Source: Avena insularis (lineage: Eukaryota > Streptophyta > Magnoliopsida > Poales > Poaceae). From it: DNA of 64,000 nt. Position 1 is the first letter of the stretch. Each line of letters begins with the position of its first letter. The stretch covers positions 376,885,331 through 376,949,330 of the forward strand of contig CM042688.1 of NCBI GenBank assembly GCA_023614405.1. Direction: 5' to 3'. Shown here one piece after another: positions 36,404 through 48,206 of this stretch. The notes under the pieces are model-generated. The model was not told the DNA's origin. It did not search any database and saw only the letters and a program-made list of their open reading frames with translations. Made by a program: the position numbers and the translations under genes.

Positions 36404-38758
36404 TCTATACCTAATAATAAAGGACGGATTGTTTCTTCCGGTCCAACTCTTTTCGGACAAATTTACCCTCCCATCAAATCACATATTAACACCAAACCAC
36501 GGGTAAGTCGAAATGAATAAATAAAACGTTTTGTTACGCAAAAGAATTACAAGGGCGTCTTCTGCTCGTTCGTATATCCGTTTGTTCGGTTCGTCAATTT
36601 TCTATGTAGCTTACCGTGGCGTAGAGTCCTGCACAATGTTTATATAAAGGCTCATATACAGCCCTCGATCGAGGTAACCATTGACCAACACGAGGTCAGC
36701 ACAATTTTGGATTGCGAGTCGAGAGCCAATCGACTTTTTGAGGGTATCGATCCAATCAAGATGAAGTTAGTGGCGGCGTACCTTCTCTGTAGATGAGACA
36801 GAGGGGCTTCGCGATCGCCTTCGACCTGTGCTCTCTGGCGTGGGGATCGACGAGCTCGGGCGTGGAGACCCGGGATCAGTGATGATGCTTGGTTGCTGGT
36901 CTCGATCGTCTATGTGGATGAGATCGAGGTCTGTGACGGTGGCACCGCCATCCTCCCGCGTCGACGAAGCGGAGTGCGTGGAGGAATCATCCTCGACTTT
37001 TCTATGTGTTTCCGACAGGTCACGCCCTGATTCATGGCGGCGCCCGATGCTTCTACCGCCCTCTGGCAATGGGAAAAGCGGACAGGAAGCGCGATTTTCA
37101 CAAGCCATGCAAGCTGGACCGTGATAGTCACTCTGGCCGTGAGCACCAACCCTGTGAGGCTCGTGGATTTTGGGAGCAGGACAACAGCGGTAAGATGGCG
37201 TTCCAGTATCGTCGCAAGGCAAAGCGTTCTAGCACACATGAGCTTGCACAACCGATTGAGAAGGTCGTGCATGCCCTTGGTGACTGCTTGGGCATGAAGG
37301 AATATATGCTGTGAAGACCAAAGGATTCTTGCCGGTGGTATGCATGATCGCAATGTTATCGGCACCTAGCCACGTGTTCTATATGTTGCACAAACAATCT
37401 CTTCGCCCAGATCTTGATGAGATGCTTTCGCGTGGTTTCAAGGATCAGGTTTACTTATTAGTCAACCACTTCGAGTTCTGGAATACATGATAGTGTGGTG
37501 TCTGTGACGATGCCTCAATATACAAAATGTTTCATAACTGAAGGTTCTTATGAGATACTTTAGTCCCACCTCACTACCTTACACTGTCTTTCACCAGTTT
37601 ATATATCTTCAGAAGTTTCCTTGAATATTAGCTAGCTGCTCGGGAATCAATCAGAAATAATGATGATGGTCGAAATCTGTATGTGCTGGTGATGGGCAAT
37701 GAGAGGCGTCAGGAAATGTCTATGCGGCCGCCGGGATGCCGAGAGGAAGTCAAGATTCGCCGGAGCGCTGGTGAGCTATGTAGAAAACACAAGACAAAAG
37801 GGTCATCAGAGGTGCAGGGAGTGAGTGTGGCGGCCAGATGTGTTCGTTGTTGGCTGTATTTGGTTGCAAATGCTGCTGCAAACCCCGATCTAGATGTCTA
37901 ATTATGGCACATTGGTGATAAGTGACATGTGGAACGGAAGGTGTTGAAAATTGGGTTGATCCAAAGAAAACGGAGCTGATTTCAGAGAATTGGTATTTGT
38001 GTTTTGTTTTGATGTGCTATGATAGTGGATAGGAGAAACGGAAACGTATCTATCTAGCCGGACCAGTTCTTCTCCTTTCCACTATCAGTTTTGCATCATT
38101 GGTTGAGTGAAATTACTCTTCAATCGTCTTGATCTATGTATAAATAAAGAGTCTTACCTTTCTCCACATAAGCAACAAATAGGGAAGACTCCCCTCTTTC
38201 TCTGTAACACCATCAGTGAAACATAGGTTAACTTCATATCCGGATTGTTCTAATGCAAGTTTATCAGGTGAGAAATAGCTCATCTTATTTCTTAGCCTTT
38301 GTTCTTCTCACATTGATTGAACTATCAAGTTTTTTGTTGTAGTCTATCCAGTCTAAAATCTTATCCATTACTGTGTTTCAAACAGATTTTCATCGATAAT
38401 TGAAATAATTCAAATATTTCTTTCATGTAGATTTTTAACTAACAGTGTTTGTGGCGTGGGTCCATGCAATAGTATGGTTGCATTTGTTTTTTGTAATTTG
38501 TATTAGTTTCACTCCAGACTCTATTTACCTTTCAACCTATCTATGTATGATTATTCAAAACTATCTCCGTGTTAATCTAAAAAGCTAGAAGATACTAAAC
38601 TCCTATGTAGCATAGACTTTTTTTTATTATAAACATGTTCTAATTTGAACATTTGTCTTGAAACAAGTGTATCGCTAAGAAAGGAGAGCTCAATTATGCA
38701 TTGTTCTTATAGTAGGTATATTTTTTCTCCCGTTGCAACGCACGGACCATTTTGCTAG
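36404..38758 (+). mobile_element. Helitron D
   Basis: It starts TCTATACCTAATAATAAAGG at 36404, after A36403. It ends CTAG at 38755-38758, followed by T, with the hairpin CCCGTTGCAACGCACGGACC at 38729-38748. At 2.35 kb it is non-autonomous. The segment 36770-37320 is exon-like: a 151-aa Ser/Arg-rich minus-strand frame and a plus-strand frame of about 100 aa both exist, neither recognised. The remainder (37320-38730) shows no gene. Confidence 0.8.
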
Positions 38759-38852
38759 TCTTTTTAAATAAGACCATTTTGCCCTTCACCGAATCAGACG
38801 AGGTATAATCTCGCGTTCCGTCTCCGCCGATACGTCGATCCCTTCGTCCAAC

Positions 38853-39278
38853 ATGCGGTCGCTCGCGTTCCCCGCCTGTCTATCCCTCCTCTCTCCCACC
38901 CCACCGTCCACTATCTCCTCCCGCATCCAGCCGGCTCTGCTGCTGCGACACCATGACGACGCCTCCCCCGCATCCGGCGCCTCTCAGAACTCCTCCTCCA
39001 GCGCCCCTCCCACCGGACGCCGAATCCGGCCTTCCCCGCCGCCCCCCCCCCCGCCCCCCCCCGCGCCTGTCCCTGTTCCCTGCGCCTGCCACTATCCTCC
39101 ACCACACGGATCAGGGGCATGGAGGCCCGACGCCCTCTCCAAATGGCGAGTAAGAGCAGTAGCACGGAGGTGCGGCTGGAGCCATGGAGGCCTGGATTTG
39201 GGCATAGGTGCCCAAGATCTAGGCATGGTAGTCCGGATCGGATCTCCCCCTCTTGATCTTACTCATCTTTGTGAATAA
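38853..39278 (+). other. GC-rich exon-like frame in Helitron B (Pro-rich, unidentified)
   Basis: A frame of 141 codons starting ATG at 38853 has a Ser/Pro-rich N-terminus with a run of nine prolines (poly-C tracts near 39043-39062) and no known domain. Antisense frames of similar length exist, so coding status is doubtful. It could be a captured 5' exon. Confidence 0.3.
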
Positions 39279-39279
39279 T

Positions 39280-42200
39280 CTGGCAACAAGAAGTCTCTCA
39301 CCCACGAGTTCATTGCCACAGTTGGAAGGATTGCGGAATTTCAGCGAGTCTGCAAGGAGTTCTTTGATTACAATGAGCTCGTGGGCATGTGCTTCCTAAT
39401 CTGCTAACAGGCCACGAAGTCTGCACCTCAATCTCACACGTTGACACATGCTGATCCACCCCAGACATCACGCAGGTGAGCAACCCATTCATTTCCGTGA
39501 CTTCTTTTCGAGAGATCATGTGTTATTTCATCTTTAATTAGTTTGGTATTGGATGGCTTTCTCGATTTGGCCCGTACTGCAGATTAATCTCATCTTTGAT
39601 TAGTTTGGTAGTGGATGGCTTTCTCGATTTGGATATAGTTATACACTACAAGTGCAAGCTATAGAATTACGCAAAATATAACTTTGTAGGAGGTAATCCT
39701 GAAATATCAGAATATTAGAAGAGATAATGTTGAAATGTCAGAGGAAAAATTATTTGTAGAAGGTGAGCACATTTTACAGTTCTTAGGTAGGTTGTGCATG
39801 AGAGATGGAATCATGTGCTAATTTTTAAATTATTTCTGTTTTTGAAGGCTCATATTTTGTCAAACCTATCAAATGGTTAGCGTTTGGACCCTACTGTGTC
39901 CATGTTTCATCCCAAGTGTATCATATATCATGATCCAAATGCACTATTTTATTTGTCTCGTAGTACTCCCAATAAATGTAGTTTCTTCACAGCGACGGTG
40001 AGAAGCACGGAGCTCGGTGGGATACACCTATGTTTCTCCTTTCTTTTTGAATGTTATACACTTCACTAGGGTGTTTAAAACGAGCATTTGATCCTTTCGA
40101 CTTCTTGGGAGGTTTCAAATATGGAAATGGTTCTCTGCAGGCAAATGCACAAAGGATTTAGCATGGTGATTGTCATTTAATTTGCTAGACAAATCCTTTT
40201 TTGTTTCAGTCCGAGAAAATAAACCGAGGGATACTCTCGAGAAGTTCTATCCCGTCTATTCCAGATACAACTGTATTGTGTCCACTAGCCTAATATGCAT
40301 CATTCGTACGACACCTTTATATGTACCCAAATAAATATCATAGTGAAAAAGATAGATAGTCTAATTTCTAATCTCGTGTTTTTTCAGGTCTATCAAAACT
40401 TATGGGACATAAATAATTGTTGAAATGCCACTTGGATGTCCGGATGTCATGTGTTAAACAAAGTCATTCTTCAACTATTTCATCTACTGATCTAAAGCTA
40501 CATCTTGAAAATCTTGACGATTCCTCTAATTTCTGATGGGAAGGACCTCTCCTCTGTATTGTACATCGCAAGGCCAAGGATGACAAGAGCAAAGTATACA
40601 TTGCCCTGAGTCTGTCAACCCCAAGAGCAAAGTATACAACTTTCCAGCTACTCAGAATCATCAACCAAGGATGTAAGTTTTCTTGCCTTATTGTGCCAAT
40701 CGCCTCATGTTCCCCGCATGCCGAAATAAAAACTTATGCTCCAAACATGGCCTGGCAATTACATATTCGAAAAAAGGTGGCTTTCACGGGTTAAGTTCAT
40801 TGGTATAAGTTGTTAGGAAATTTTTCTAACTTGTGATTTAGCAGCTGGTAGATAATAATTATACCGATTTAAAATGATGAATGGTGATCTTCCATATCTA
40901 GAGAAAAGCACACATTTCTTTTTATATTTTTTTGTTTCCAGTTCCATTCTATACTTAATTATTATTTTCGTTCTACTTAAAATGCGTTTAGTAAGTTAAA
41001 TGAAATGAGTGGACACAAAAATCACTCTGATCTTCTTCAGAACAACATTAGCTTATACTGTTTGCAGATAGTTTTATGGATTGATCACTCTGTAAATAAT
41101 GCAATGGGTTGTTGTAGAGGCGTTAGGAAGGGAAGACATACCTTACTTTGTATATGAAAATATTGCATATTAAAATACGTTATTTTGTTTCTTTCACTTC
41201 ATGCGATGCGATATAGTTTGTAAAAAGTCCTTGTAAAGGTGAGTTAACGCAAAATAAAAATCATGTCATTTTAATCTTATTATATGCGTGTCTAGCTCAT
41301 TTGAGTGAAGTAATTTGCTGTGAACCAATATTTATTAGATGAATTGGTGATGGTGAAGCTAAGATTGTAAAGATCTTTTCTTGGTACAATAATATTTCGG
41401 GATTCAATATGGGCATATTTGGAGTACTTATCATGATTCATTTTTATGTTCGTTTTGACAGGTTAATTGTCCCTATCTTTCAATTTATTTTTGACGACCG
41501 CACATGTGGAGCTCCTATGCGCACGCTTACTCATCAACGTGAGTTGCCATAGTATGCATGTTAAACAACCCGCACGCTGCAAGATGCCCCCTTATTTCCT
41601 AATTTTTAATTTCTTACCCTTTATGCGTGGACATTTGTTGATTCTTCTCTGATATTGGTTAAATATTCAACGGACTACAGGATGTTTATATTTCACTTAA
41701 GAATTTCTTTCTTCATGCAGGGACTATTAGCCAAGTGTCTGCAAGAGTCGTCTGCCAAGAGAGCAGATTCCAGATTCTAGATCAAAGGTTGTTAATCTAT
41801 TATTATCTTCCTTTGTGTTTACTTCAAAGTACTAATAGTGCTTTGTTCAGTTCTGTATCTGAATCTTGTATTCACATTTTTTACTATGGATCTTAAAAAT
41901 ACACTACCATAATGTATTGTTGTCCTTTTTTGTATCTATTCTTAAGTTTCAGAGGTGCAAACTCGTGAGATATTATTTTCGGGGATGCAGCCTCAACATC
42001 CATTTACCATACAACAAGTTTACAAGCATAAAAGTACCAACACATATCTTGATGGAACACTATGCTTTCTGATTCTAATGCTTGGAACTGACATTTAATT
42101 TGATGCTAGCTTCGTGTAGGTGCACATGTATTTCTTTTCCGAATTAGTTGTATCAACATAAGTCTTCCAAATATGACCTGCAGTTGTACTTTGCTTCTTT

Positions 42201-44460
42201 CAGAATGAGAGATGCTTGCCTAGATATCAGGTGTTGGTATAGCGCTCTGTAGTTTTTTCTTCTCCATACAAATTCTCTTTAATTATTGGTTTCTACTTTT
42301 TTGCTGGACCAGAAATTTATGTGCTTTCAGAACATCTAGCACATACATATCAATGAAAGAGACCAAAGAGCATTTTCAGAGTGTCTTCGGTTCGAAGCTT
42401 TGTTCCAGTGTGTTCTTCCATTCACCTCGAGACACGTAATCACACATCCTATTTTGAAGTAGCATTCTAGGATAAAGTTGTGTTGGCTGCAATAACGAAA
42501 GGGGCATACTTGATTCTCACCTATGTCTTCACGTGTACACATCAACATCTTCTCTGTTCTTTTCCTATTGGCAGTCATATTCAGTTATGTGCTCAGTAAA
42601 AACATGAACCTGATCGGTGAAGTCATGGGGTAACTATGCTTTACCTATAGAAGGTGGAATTCAGCACATAAAGTCCGACTGTCTGTGTATGTATTCCTCA
42701 AGTTTTTCCCAAATGTAATTCAATTATGTATTTTTCTCATAGTATGTTAGCCTCAGCTTGCAGAATATTATTCAGCATGAATGTAAGAAATTAAGATCTG
42801 GGATGGCTACTTATGAAAGGGAGATATTCAGGGTAACGAATGAGAGATTACAATTGCAGGTTTATCAAAAGAAACTCTAGAGATTAATCATAAGAAATAC
42901 TTAAGAGGATTATTAGAGGCTCAGAATTGCCAGTGGCAGCCTTCCCGACGCAGTGCGTGTTTCATCAGCATCATCTGCTCGTGAACGTCATCCTTGCCGC
43001 CGAACGGCACCGTCCGCTTAGGTATGACCTGATCTCTCCATATTAGTTCTGCTCTCTGTTGCTTCTATATGGCCAGTCATGCATGTTGGCACGTACATCA
43101 TCTGCACCTGATTAGTATATGTGGGTATATATTGCTTCAGCCTGATGACGTAGTTGTGATTTGAATGATATTGCTTAAGTCTAACCGACGTATGATTCAG
43201 GTGGTAGTGATATTCTTCAAATTAGTATCTATCTATATATGCACAAAAATGTCAGCCCACACTTGCAGCAATATTTGCTCATATATACGTACTGCACATT
43301 ATCTTGCGTGTTGCAATTAATGCTGCCGTTCATTTTTTTTTTGAAAACTGCACTAATCAGATCAGAACCAAGATCAAAGGGTAGTACATGTTAAAGTTTA
43401 GTAGTGACTGCAGCAAGCAGTCAAGTATGACGTGGCAGCAACCAATTCAATCAGAAAACAAAGTACTGAAGAAAAAAAGGCCACAACAGGGGACACACTT
43501 CTGAGTAGATTTTAGGCAGGTTATATTGTTGCCGGTAGCATTGGTTGCTGCATCAACCTCTGCAGTTGAGCCTTTCGCAACCAAATCTCATTAGGGGCCT
43601 GCTATAGTTGTGTTTTAGCAAGGTCGGTGAAGTTTTTGGTAAATAACCAGTTAGACGCTCAAGGGGATTAGGGAGGCATACACGTGAAGACATGAGTGCA
43701 AGGAACACCAACTCAAGTCGATGAAGCCATGTTTCAAATGTGTTTTTATTTTGTTTTCTGCTTTCATTGGCTCTGATAAGTTCATACTATTTCTTTTCTT
43801 GTCATTTTTAATTTCTCAAGATTTTTGACTGGAGATTTCTACAATATTTAGGCAATTTTTTTAGCCGACTTTCCAATTATTTTGCCATAGGCTCACAAAT
43901 CCGACTTTATATTATCTCGCCGCTTCGATTGGTCAGTACAGTATGTTTCATAGATATTTGATATTGTTGGATTTAATATTTTTCTTTGTGTCCTACGCAT
44001 CTTGAGACACATGTATACGGTAGCATGAGCAGCTGAGGCAAAGGCGTAGTGGAGGCTAAGGCTGATCCTGACTGCATACACGAAGGAAGGCTAACCAATG
44101 ATATACTCATGTAATCATAAATATTAGACTGCGCCAAGACACAAGCGCCAAATATAAAGGGAGGAATGAGGCCATTGTTACATGTCTAGATTATATATAA
44201 AGGTGAGAGAAATACAATGAACATGAGTGGTTTGTACGAGCTCTGTAATGAAATAACATCACAATGGTTGACCAAGCACATGCATACTGGCACCTTTTCA
44301 TCAATAATGCTTCTATGTTTCTTAATGCTATATGGTAGCAATCTTGAAGTCACACAATAACGGTGAGAATAAAACATTAGATCGTGGCAATGCACAAGCA
44401 TTTAAAGTTTTCAAGATATGTATTGGACCGAGTGGTTTGGGTGCCTCCCAACATAGAGCA
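39280..44460. other. Interior of Helitron B, AT-rich, no gene recognised
   Basis: Long AT-rich tract with short exon-like islands (for example 39290-39420 and 40540-40680) bounded by GT/AG-like sites, but without a frame I can name. Reading frames here are under 100 aa and lack known motifs. No LTR or inverted-repeat termini were seen. Confidence 0.4.
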
Positions 44461-44497
44461 TTTATTTTCCGTTGCAACGCACGGGCATGTTTCCTAG

Positions 44498-47330
44498 TTG
44501 CTAAAAGAGAAGGTTTACTCTTTATTTTGGAAAAGTTCACATGTATATGTTTCTGTTTAAAAATAGAAGTTTAATTTATCAACAGAGAAAGATAACACTT
44601 TAGTTTGGAGAAGTTCATTTTGTCCTGAAGTGGATTTCTATTTGTTGGGAGTTCAAATCGTTCGTTGTGGATTCGAGGCTAGAAGCATGGTTCACGTGGG
44701 AGTTCAGAGTTGAGGCGGCGTCCGGGGATCAGCAGGGGGGAATTTTATGATTATCCTCTGAAAAGATCCGATCCTGGCTGGCCACTATTGCTAAATCCTT
44801 AATGGTTGAAGATGTGTACTCTAGTGTTGGCTCTACTCTATCGAATCTGAATATGTGAACTATATCTCAATCGGTGACGTGAACTGCAGTGTTGCCTCTG
44901 CTTCTTTATCTAGGTTTGCCATTTGAATTCCACAACTCAGAAAACATGTTAAATCGTAGAGTAGTTATATTGTGTCCGACCATTTTCTGCTCCATTCATT
45001 CTTTTGATTTTCTTCGATTGGGTAAAGTTGTAGACTCTCCGCCTCTCAGCAGTTCACTTCTGTGTCTATAAAAAAGCTCATTCAGATTGGAATACATTAC
45101 ATGAATGAAATAATTTAAGGAATTAATTTATTCATGAATTGCCAAAAAAAATAGCAGTTTAGTTCTGAGTTCCGAATTTGACCTGCTGTAAGCTTGCCAA
45201 AAAAATGTAAGCTTGCGGTTGTAGTGATAGTTTCTAAAATTTGACCTGATGTAAGCTTGCGTTGTAACCATGCGACTAGCTGGTTTCATTATAAACATAT
45301 TGTTGATAGCATCTTGGACGTGTTGGTTCTCTCTGTATGAAACACCATAGATGTTAACGGTCCCATCAAGACTGGCTAAACAAGTAGGTACTAATTTAGA
45401 CTAGTTATATAGGATTATCAGGGAAAGTAATCACCGTAATGTTAGGAGACATAATAACTGAATGGAAGTCCTGATTTCTAAAGGAAATTGAACTAAACTA
45501 TTCTTTTTTATTTTATTTGCGATGTCCAATCGGGAGGTTCTCTTTATTTTATCGGGAGGTTCAATTTCTTTCCGATTGTTTATCAAAGTAGGAAAAACGT
45601 GTACCTACCGTCCCAACTGTTTTATTCCAAAAAAGCATGCAACAGAAAATAATATTTCAAACGAAATAAAAATAAAATTATGGTGCCGCTATGAAATTTC
45701 ACTTCTATAGTCCGTAGAAATTTCATTGTGTGACGTGCGGAGTTCACTTTTTTTCAACAAAAAGAGTTTCAATTCATCCAAATAAGAAAAAGATCACATG
45801 TTTTGTCGCGAAGTTCACATCTGTTTACCTGTAAGTTTGAATCCTTTACTTTTCAAAAAAGAGTTTTAGTTAATTACTTTTTTATTAAAAAAGGTAGCAG
45901 GACAAAAAAAAAGGGTTCACTTTCACCCCTAGGGAGAAGTTCATTTCATCTAATAAGGAGGTTCAATATTTTTCTTATAAAAAAATCAATTCATATATGC
46001 ATTTTTTGGTGATGGAGTTCATTTTGAATAGTCCAGCAAATTCATTCCGGACAATACAAAAGTTCACTATGTACCATGCGGATGTTCATATTAAACACGT
46101 TTGAAGTTCTACACAAGTGTGTTTGTGATTTTCCAAATGTTCATATAGAAGTTTACTATTCAAAATTCCAAAGTTCACTATATAAAATTGCCAAGTCCAC
46201 TCTGAAATTCACTTTTTGTAAAAGTTTACTTTGAGCATGAAAATTTTTTACTATGGATATTAGGCAGTTCACAACTACCAGGTGAGCAGTTCACAGCTTG
46301 CGAACGAACAGTTCACCAAGTTCAAAATTCATACACAAGAAAAATTGTAACGCAAATAACAAATAAGATAAGAAGTTCTCTCTTTAGATTTTAAATGTTT
46401 AATGTACATAACCTTGTAGTCCACTTAGCATTAAAAAAATGAGTTAAAAATCACAAATGTTCACTTCGTGAGCATTAGTAGTTCACTACATATAACCTTG
46501 AAGTTAAATTTCAAAAAGCAATGACAACGAGAAAGCCTAAAATAGAGTTTTGTATATTTAAATCTGCTCTTAAATTTATAAAAATATTCAAAAAGTGAAT
46601 TTTCGGTGATAAAAAATACTAAAAAATTTACTCCATTAAACATATTGAACTATTTAAGTTCACTTAGTGAACATTATTAATTCACTACATATAAAATTGA
46701 AGTTTACTTCGAGAAAAACAGTGAAAATGTTCACTTTGAGCGTGACAAAAAATTCACTATTAATATTGGGCAGTTCATGACCAAGTAGTTCACTAAGTTA
46801 AAAATCCATACATGGAAAAAAAGATCATCGTAAAAAAATGAGAATGAGAAGTTCTCTCTTCGGACATCAAGAGTTCAATGTATATAACCTTGTAGTCCAC
46901 ATTAGTAGTTCACTGCATATAACATTGCAGTTAACTTTGAAAAAAAGTGTGAATATAGAGAGAAAATTTAAAAAGGACAGTTCTGTATATTTTAATGTTC
47001 TCTTAAATTATTAAGAATTTTGAAATGTGGTTTATACGAAAAGATGCGGAATTTTCATAGGTTTCCAATGGTATATCATTTGTATCATTCTGTTAAACGG
47101 TTGTAAAAATACGACGAAAAGACCAGCACAATGGAGAGCACCCATATCGCGATCGGAAGTTCACTTTACACACGTAACGAGAAGTTCACTTGTACACTAT
47201 AGGCAGTTCATGTACTCTGTTTTTATGGACGGAAATCCTATATACTAAACTTATCTATACGAGCTTCGATTGCACCAATCAACCTTCGTCTTAAGTAATT
47301 AATATTAATATAAGTCTAATTTTACTCTAA
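44498..47330. repeat. GTTCACT-rich right arm of X2
   Basis: Thirteen exact GTTCACT heptamers and many one-mismatch forms (AGTTCAT, AATTCACT, GTTTACT, GTCCACT) lie on the same strand, mostly within 45740-47190. A recurring longer phrase is GTTCACTACATATAA (46481, near 46681, and as GTTCACTGCATATAA at 46908). Some hits are 20-70 bp apart. The region is AT-rich and non-coding. Confidence 0.7.
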
Positions 47331-47399
47331 CATGTCGCCCCGCCTTATCGAAGACACGTCAATTTCAAACCGTTGGCTTGACCTCGATAATATTTTTTT

Positions 47400-47930
47400 A
47401 GATATATTTAAAATTATATTAAAATTATTAATAATTTGGAAAAACCATAAAAACAAAAAGGTTGCGTATTTTTCATACGATTCCAACAGTATATTATACG
47501 CGTCGATCCGAGAAGCTGGTTAAAAATAAGACCAAAAAACAGTAAGAACGGAAAAAAATGACGAAAATAGTTTTTAGTATATCTAGAACTGCTCTTAGAC
47601 CGTGAGATATTTAGGAAAACTTTAAAAATGAATAAGTTGCGCAATTTCAATATATTTCGAGGTATATCACATGTATCAATCCGATAAGCGGTTTAAAAAC
47701 TGCGGACAAAATACTGTGCGCACACGCTAATTTTGCGAAAATAATGTTTACTATATATTTAAAATTAATTCTAAACCGTTCAAAATTCAGGAAAACTTTG
47801 TGAATATAAAAATTATGAAATTTTAATATCTTTTCAATGATATATTATATGCATTGTTCCGATAAGTGGTTTCAAAACCGTGCTTAAAATACTGTGCGCC
47901 AAAACGTAGATTCTCAATAGTCCGTCAGGA
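47400..47930 (+). repeat. Degenerate ~175-bp tandem repeats in X2
   Basis: Three successive units share an ordered set of words: a TATATTTAAAATT-like start, a 'GGAAAACTTT..AA' segment, 'ATTTCAATAT.TTTC', 'TATAT.A..TGTAT', then AATCCGATAAGCGGTTTAAA and 'AATACTGTGCGC'. The last landmark recurs at about 47500, 47673 and 47850, a spacing of 173-177 bp. More diverged units may start near 46540 and 46980. No inverted symmetry or coding is seen. Confidence 0.7.
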
Positions 47931-48024
47931 AGTTCACTACCTTGTCGCGTGGAATTTAGAAAGGATTCCGTAAAAGTTTAGAAAGGGTTGTAGAATAGTT
48001 ATTCTATAAGGGGTTGTAGAATAG

Positions 48025-48206
48025 CATATATATATATATATGTATGAGTGTGTGTGTTTTTGTGGTTCTATCGTGAACTCTTGTGTAATGTTATTACTTC
48101 GTTTTTTACCTGCACGCAAGTGCTCGATGGACATTTTTGAATCGTTTCTATGCTGGTTTGACGGGGAGGGCTAAAATCTGCATAAGACCGATTCGAGGGT
48201 GTTACA
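48025..48206 (+). repeat. 5' LTR, third segment (LARD-like element)
   Basis: It resumes in the TA-rich part (CATATATATATA) and is then collinear with 53060-53204: TGTAATGTTATTACTTC, CCTGCACGCAAGTG, TTGAATCGTTTCTATGC and GATTCGAGGGTGTTACA. It ends at 48206, directly before the primer binding site. Part of the TA/TG run at 48025-48058 is microsatellite-like. Confidence 0.9.

Larger units (their letters stand above)
34624..44497 (+). mobile_element. Helitron B (same family as A), containing further Helitrons
   Basis: The 5' end TCTCTATCTCTACTACTTAA (34624, after A34623) and the following GAATTTCCTCTGTTT match Helitron A at 13692. After 34689 (TTTCGTCAACA) it is interrupted. It resumes at 38759 with TCTTTTTAAATAAGACCATT, collinear with 13757-13780 of Helitron A. 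The 3' end is CTAG (44494-44497), followed by T, with the hairpin CCGTTGCAACGCACGGG at 44469-44485. The net length without the inner Helitrons is about 5.8 kb. Only low-complexity exon-like pieces are present and no Rep or helicase motif was found. Confidence 0.8.
33065..48024 (+). mobile_element. Unclassified element X2 with the same termini, split by Helitron B
   Basis: The left end is CTATTCTACAACC (33065), head-to-tail with X1. The right end is GGGGTTGTAGAATAG (48024), with an inner copy GGGTTGTAGAATAG ending at 47998 and TTATTCTATAAGG between them. Removing Helitron B (34624-44497) leaves about 5.1 kb. At least 14 exact same-strand GTTCACT heptamers occur in the right arm (45052, 45742, 45915, 46062, 46173, 46459, 46481, 46658, 46729, 46788, 46908, 47159, 47184, 47932), and degenerate ~175-bp tandem repeats lie near the right end. 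No transposase is recognisable. Confidence 0.6.
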
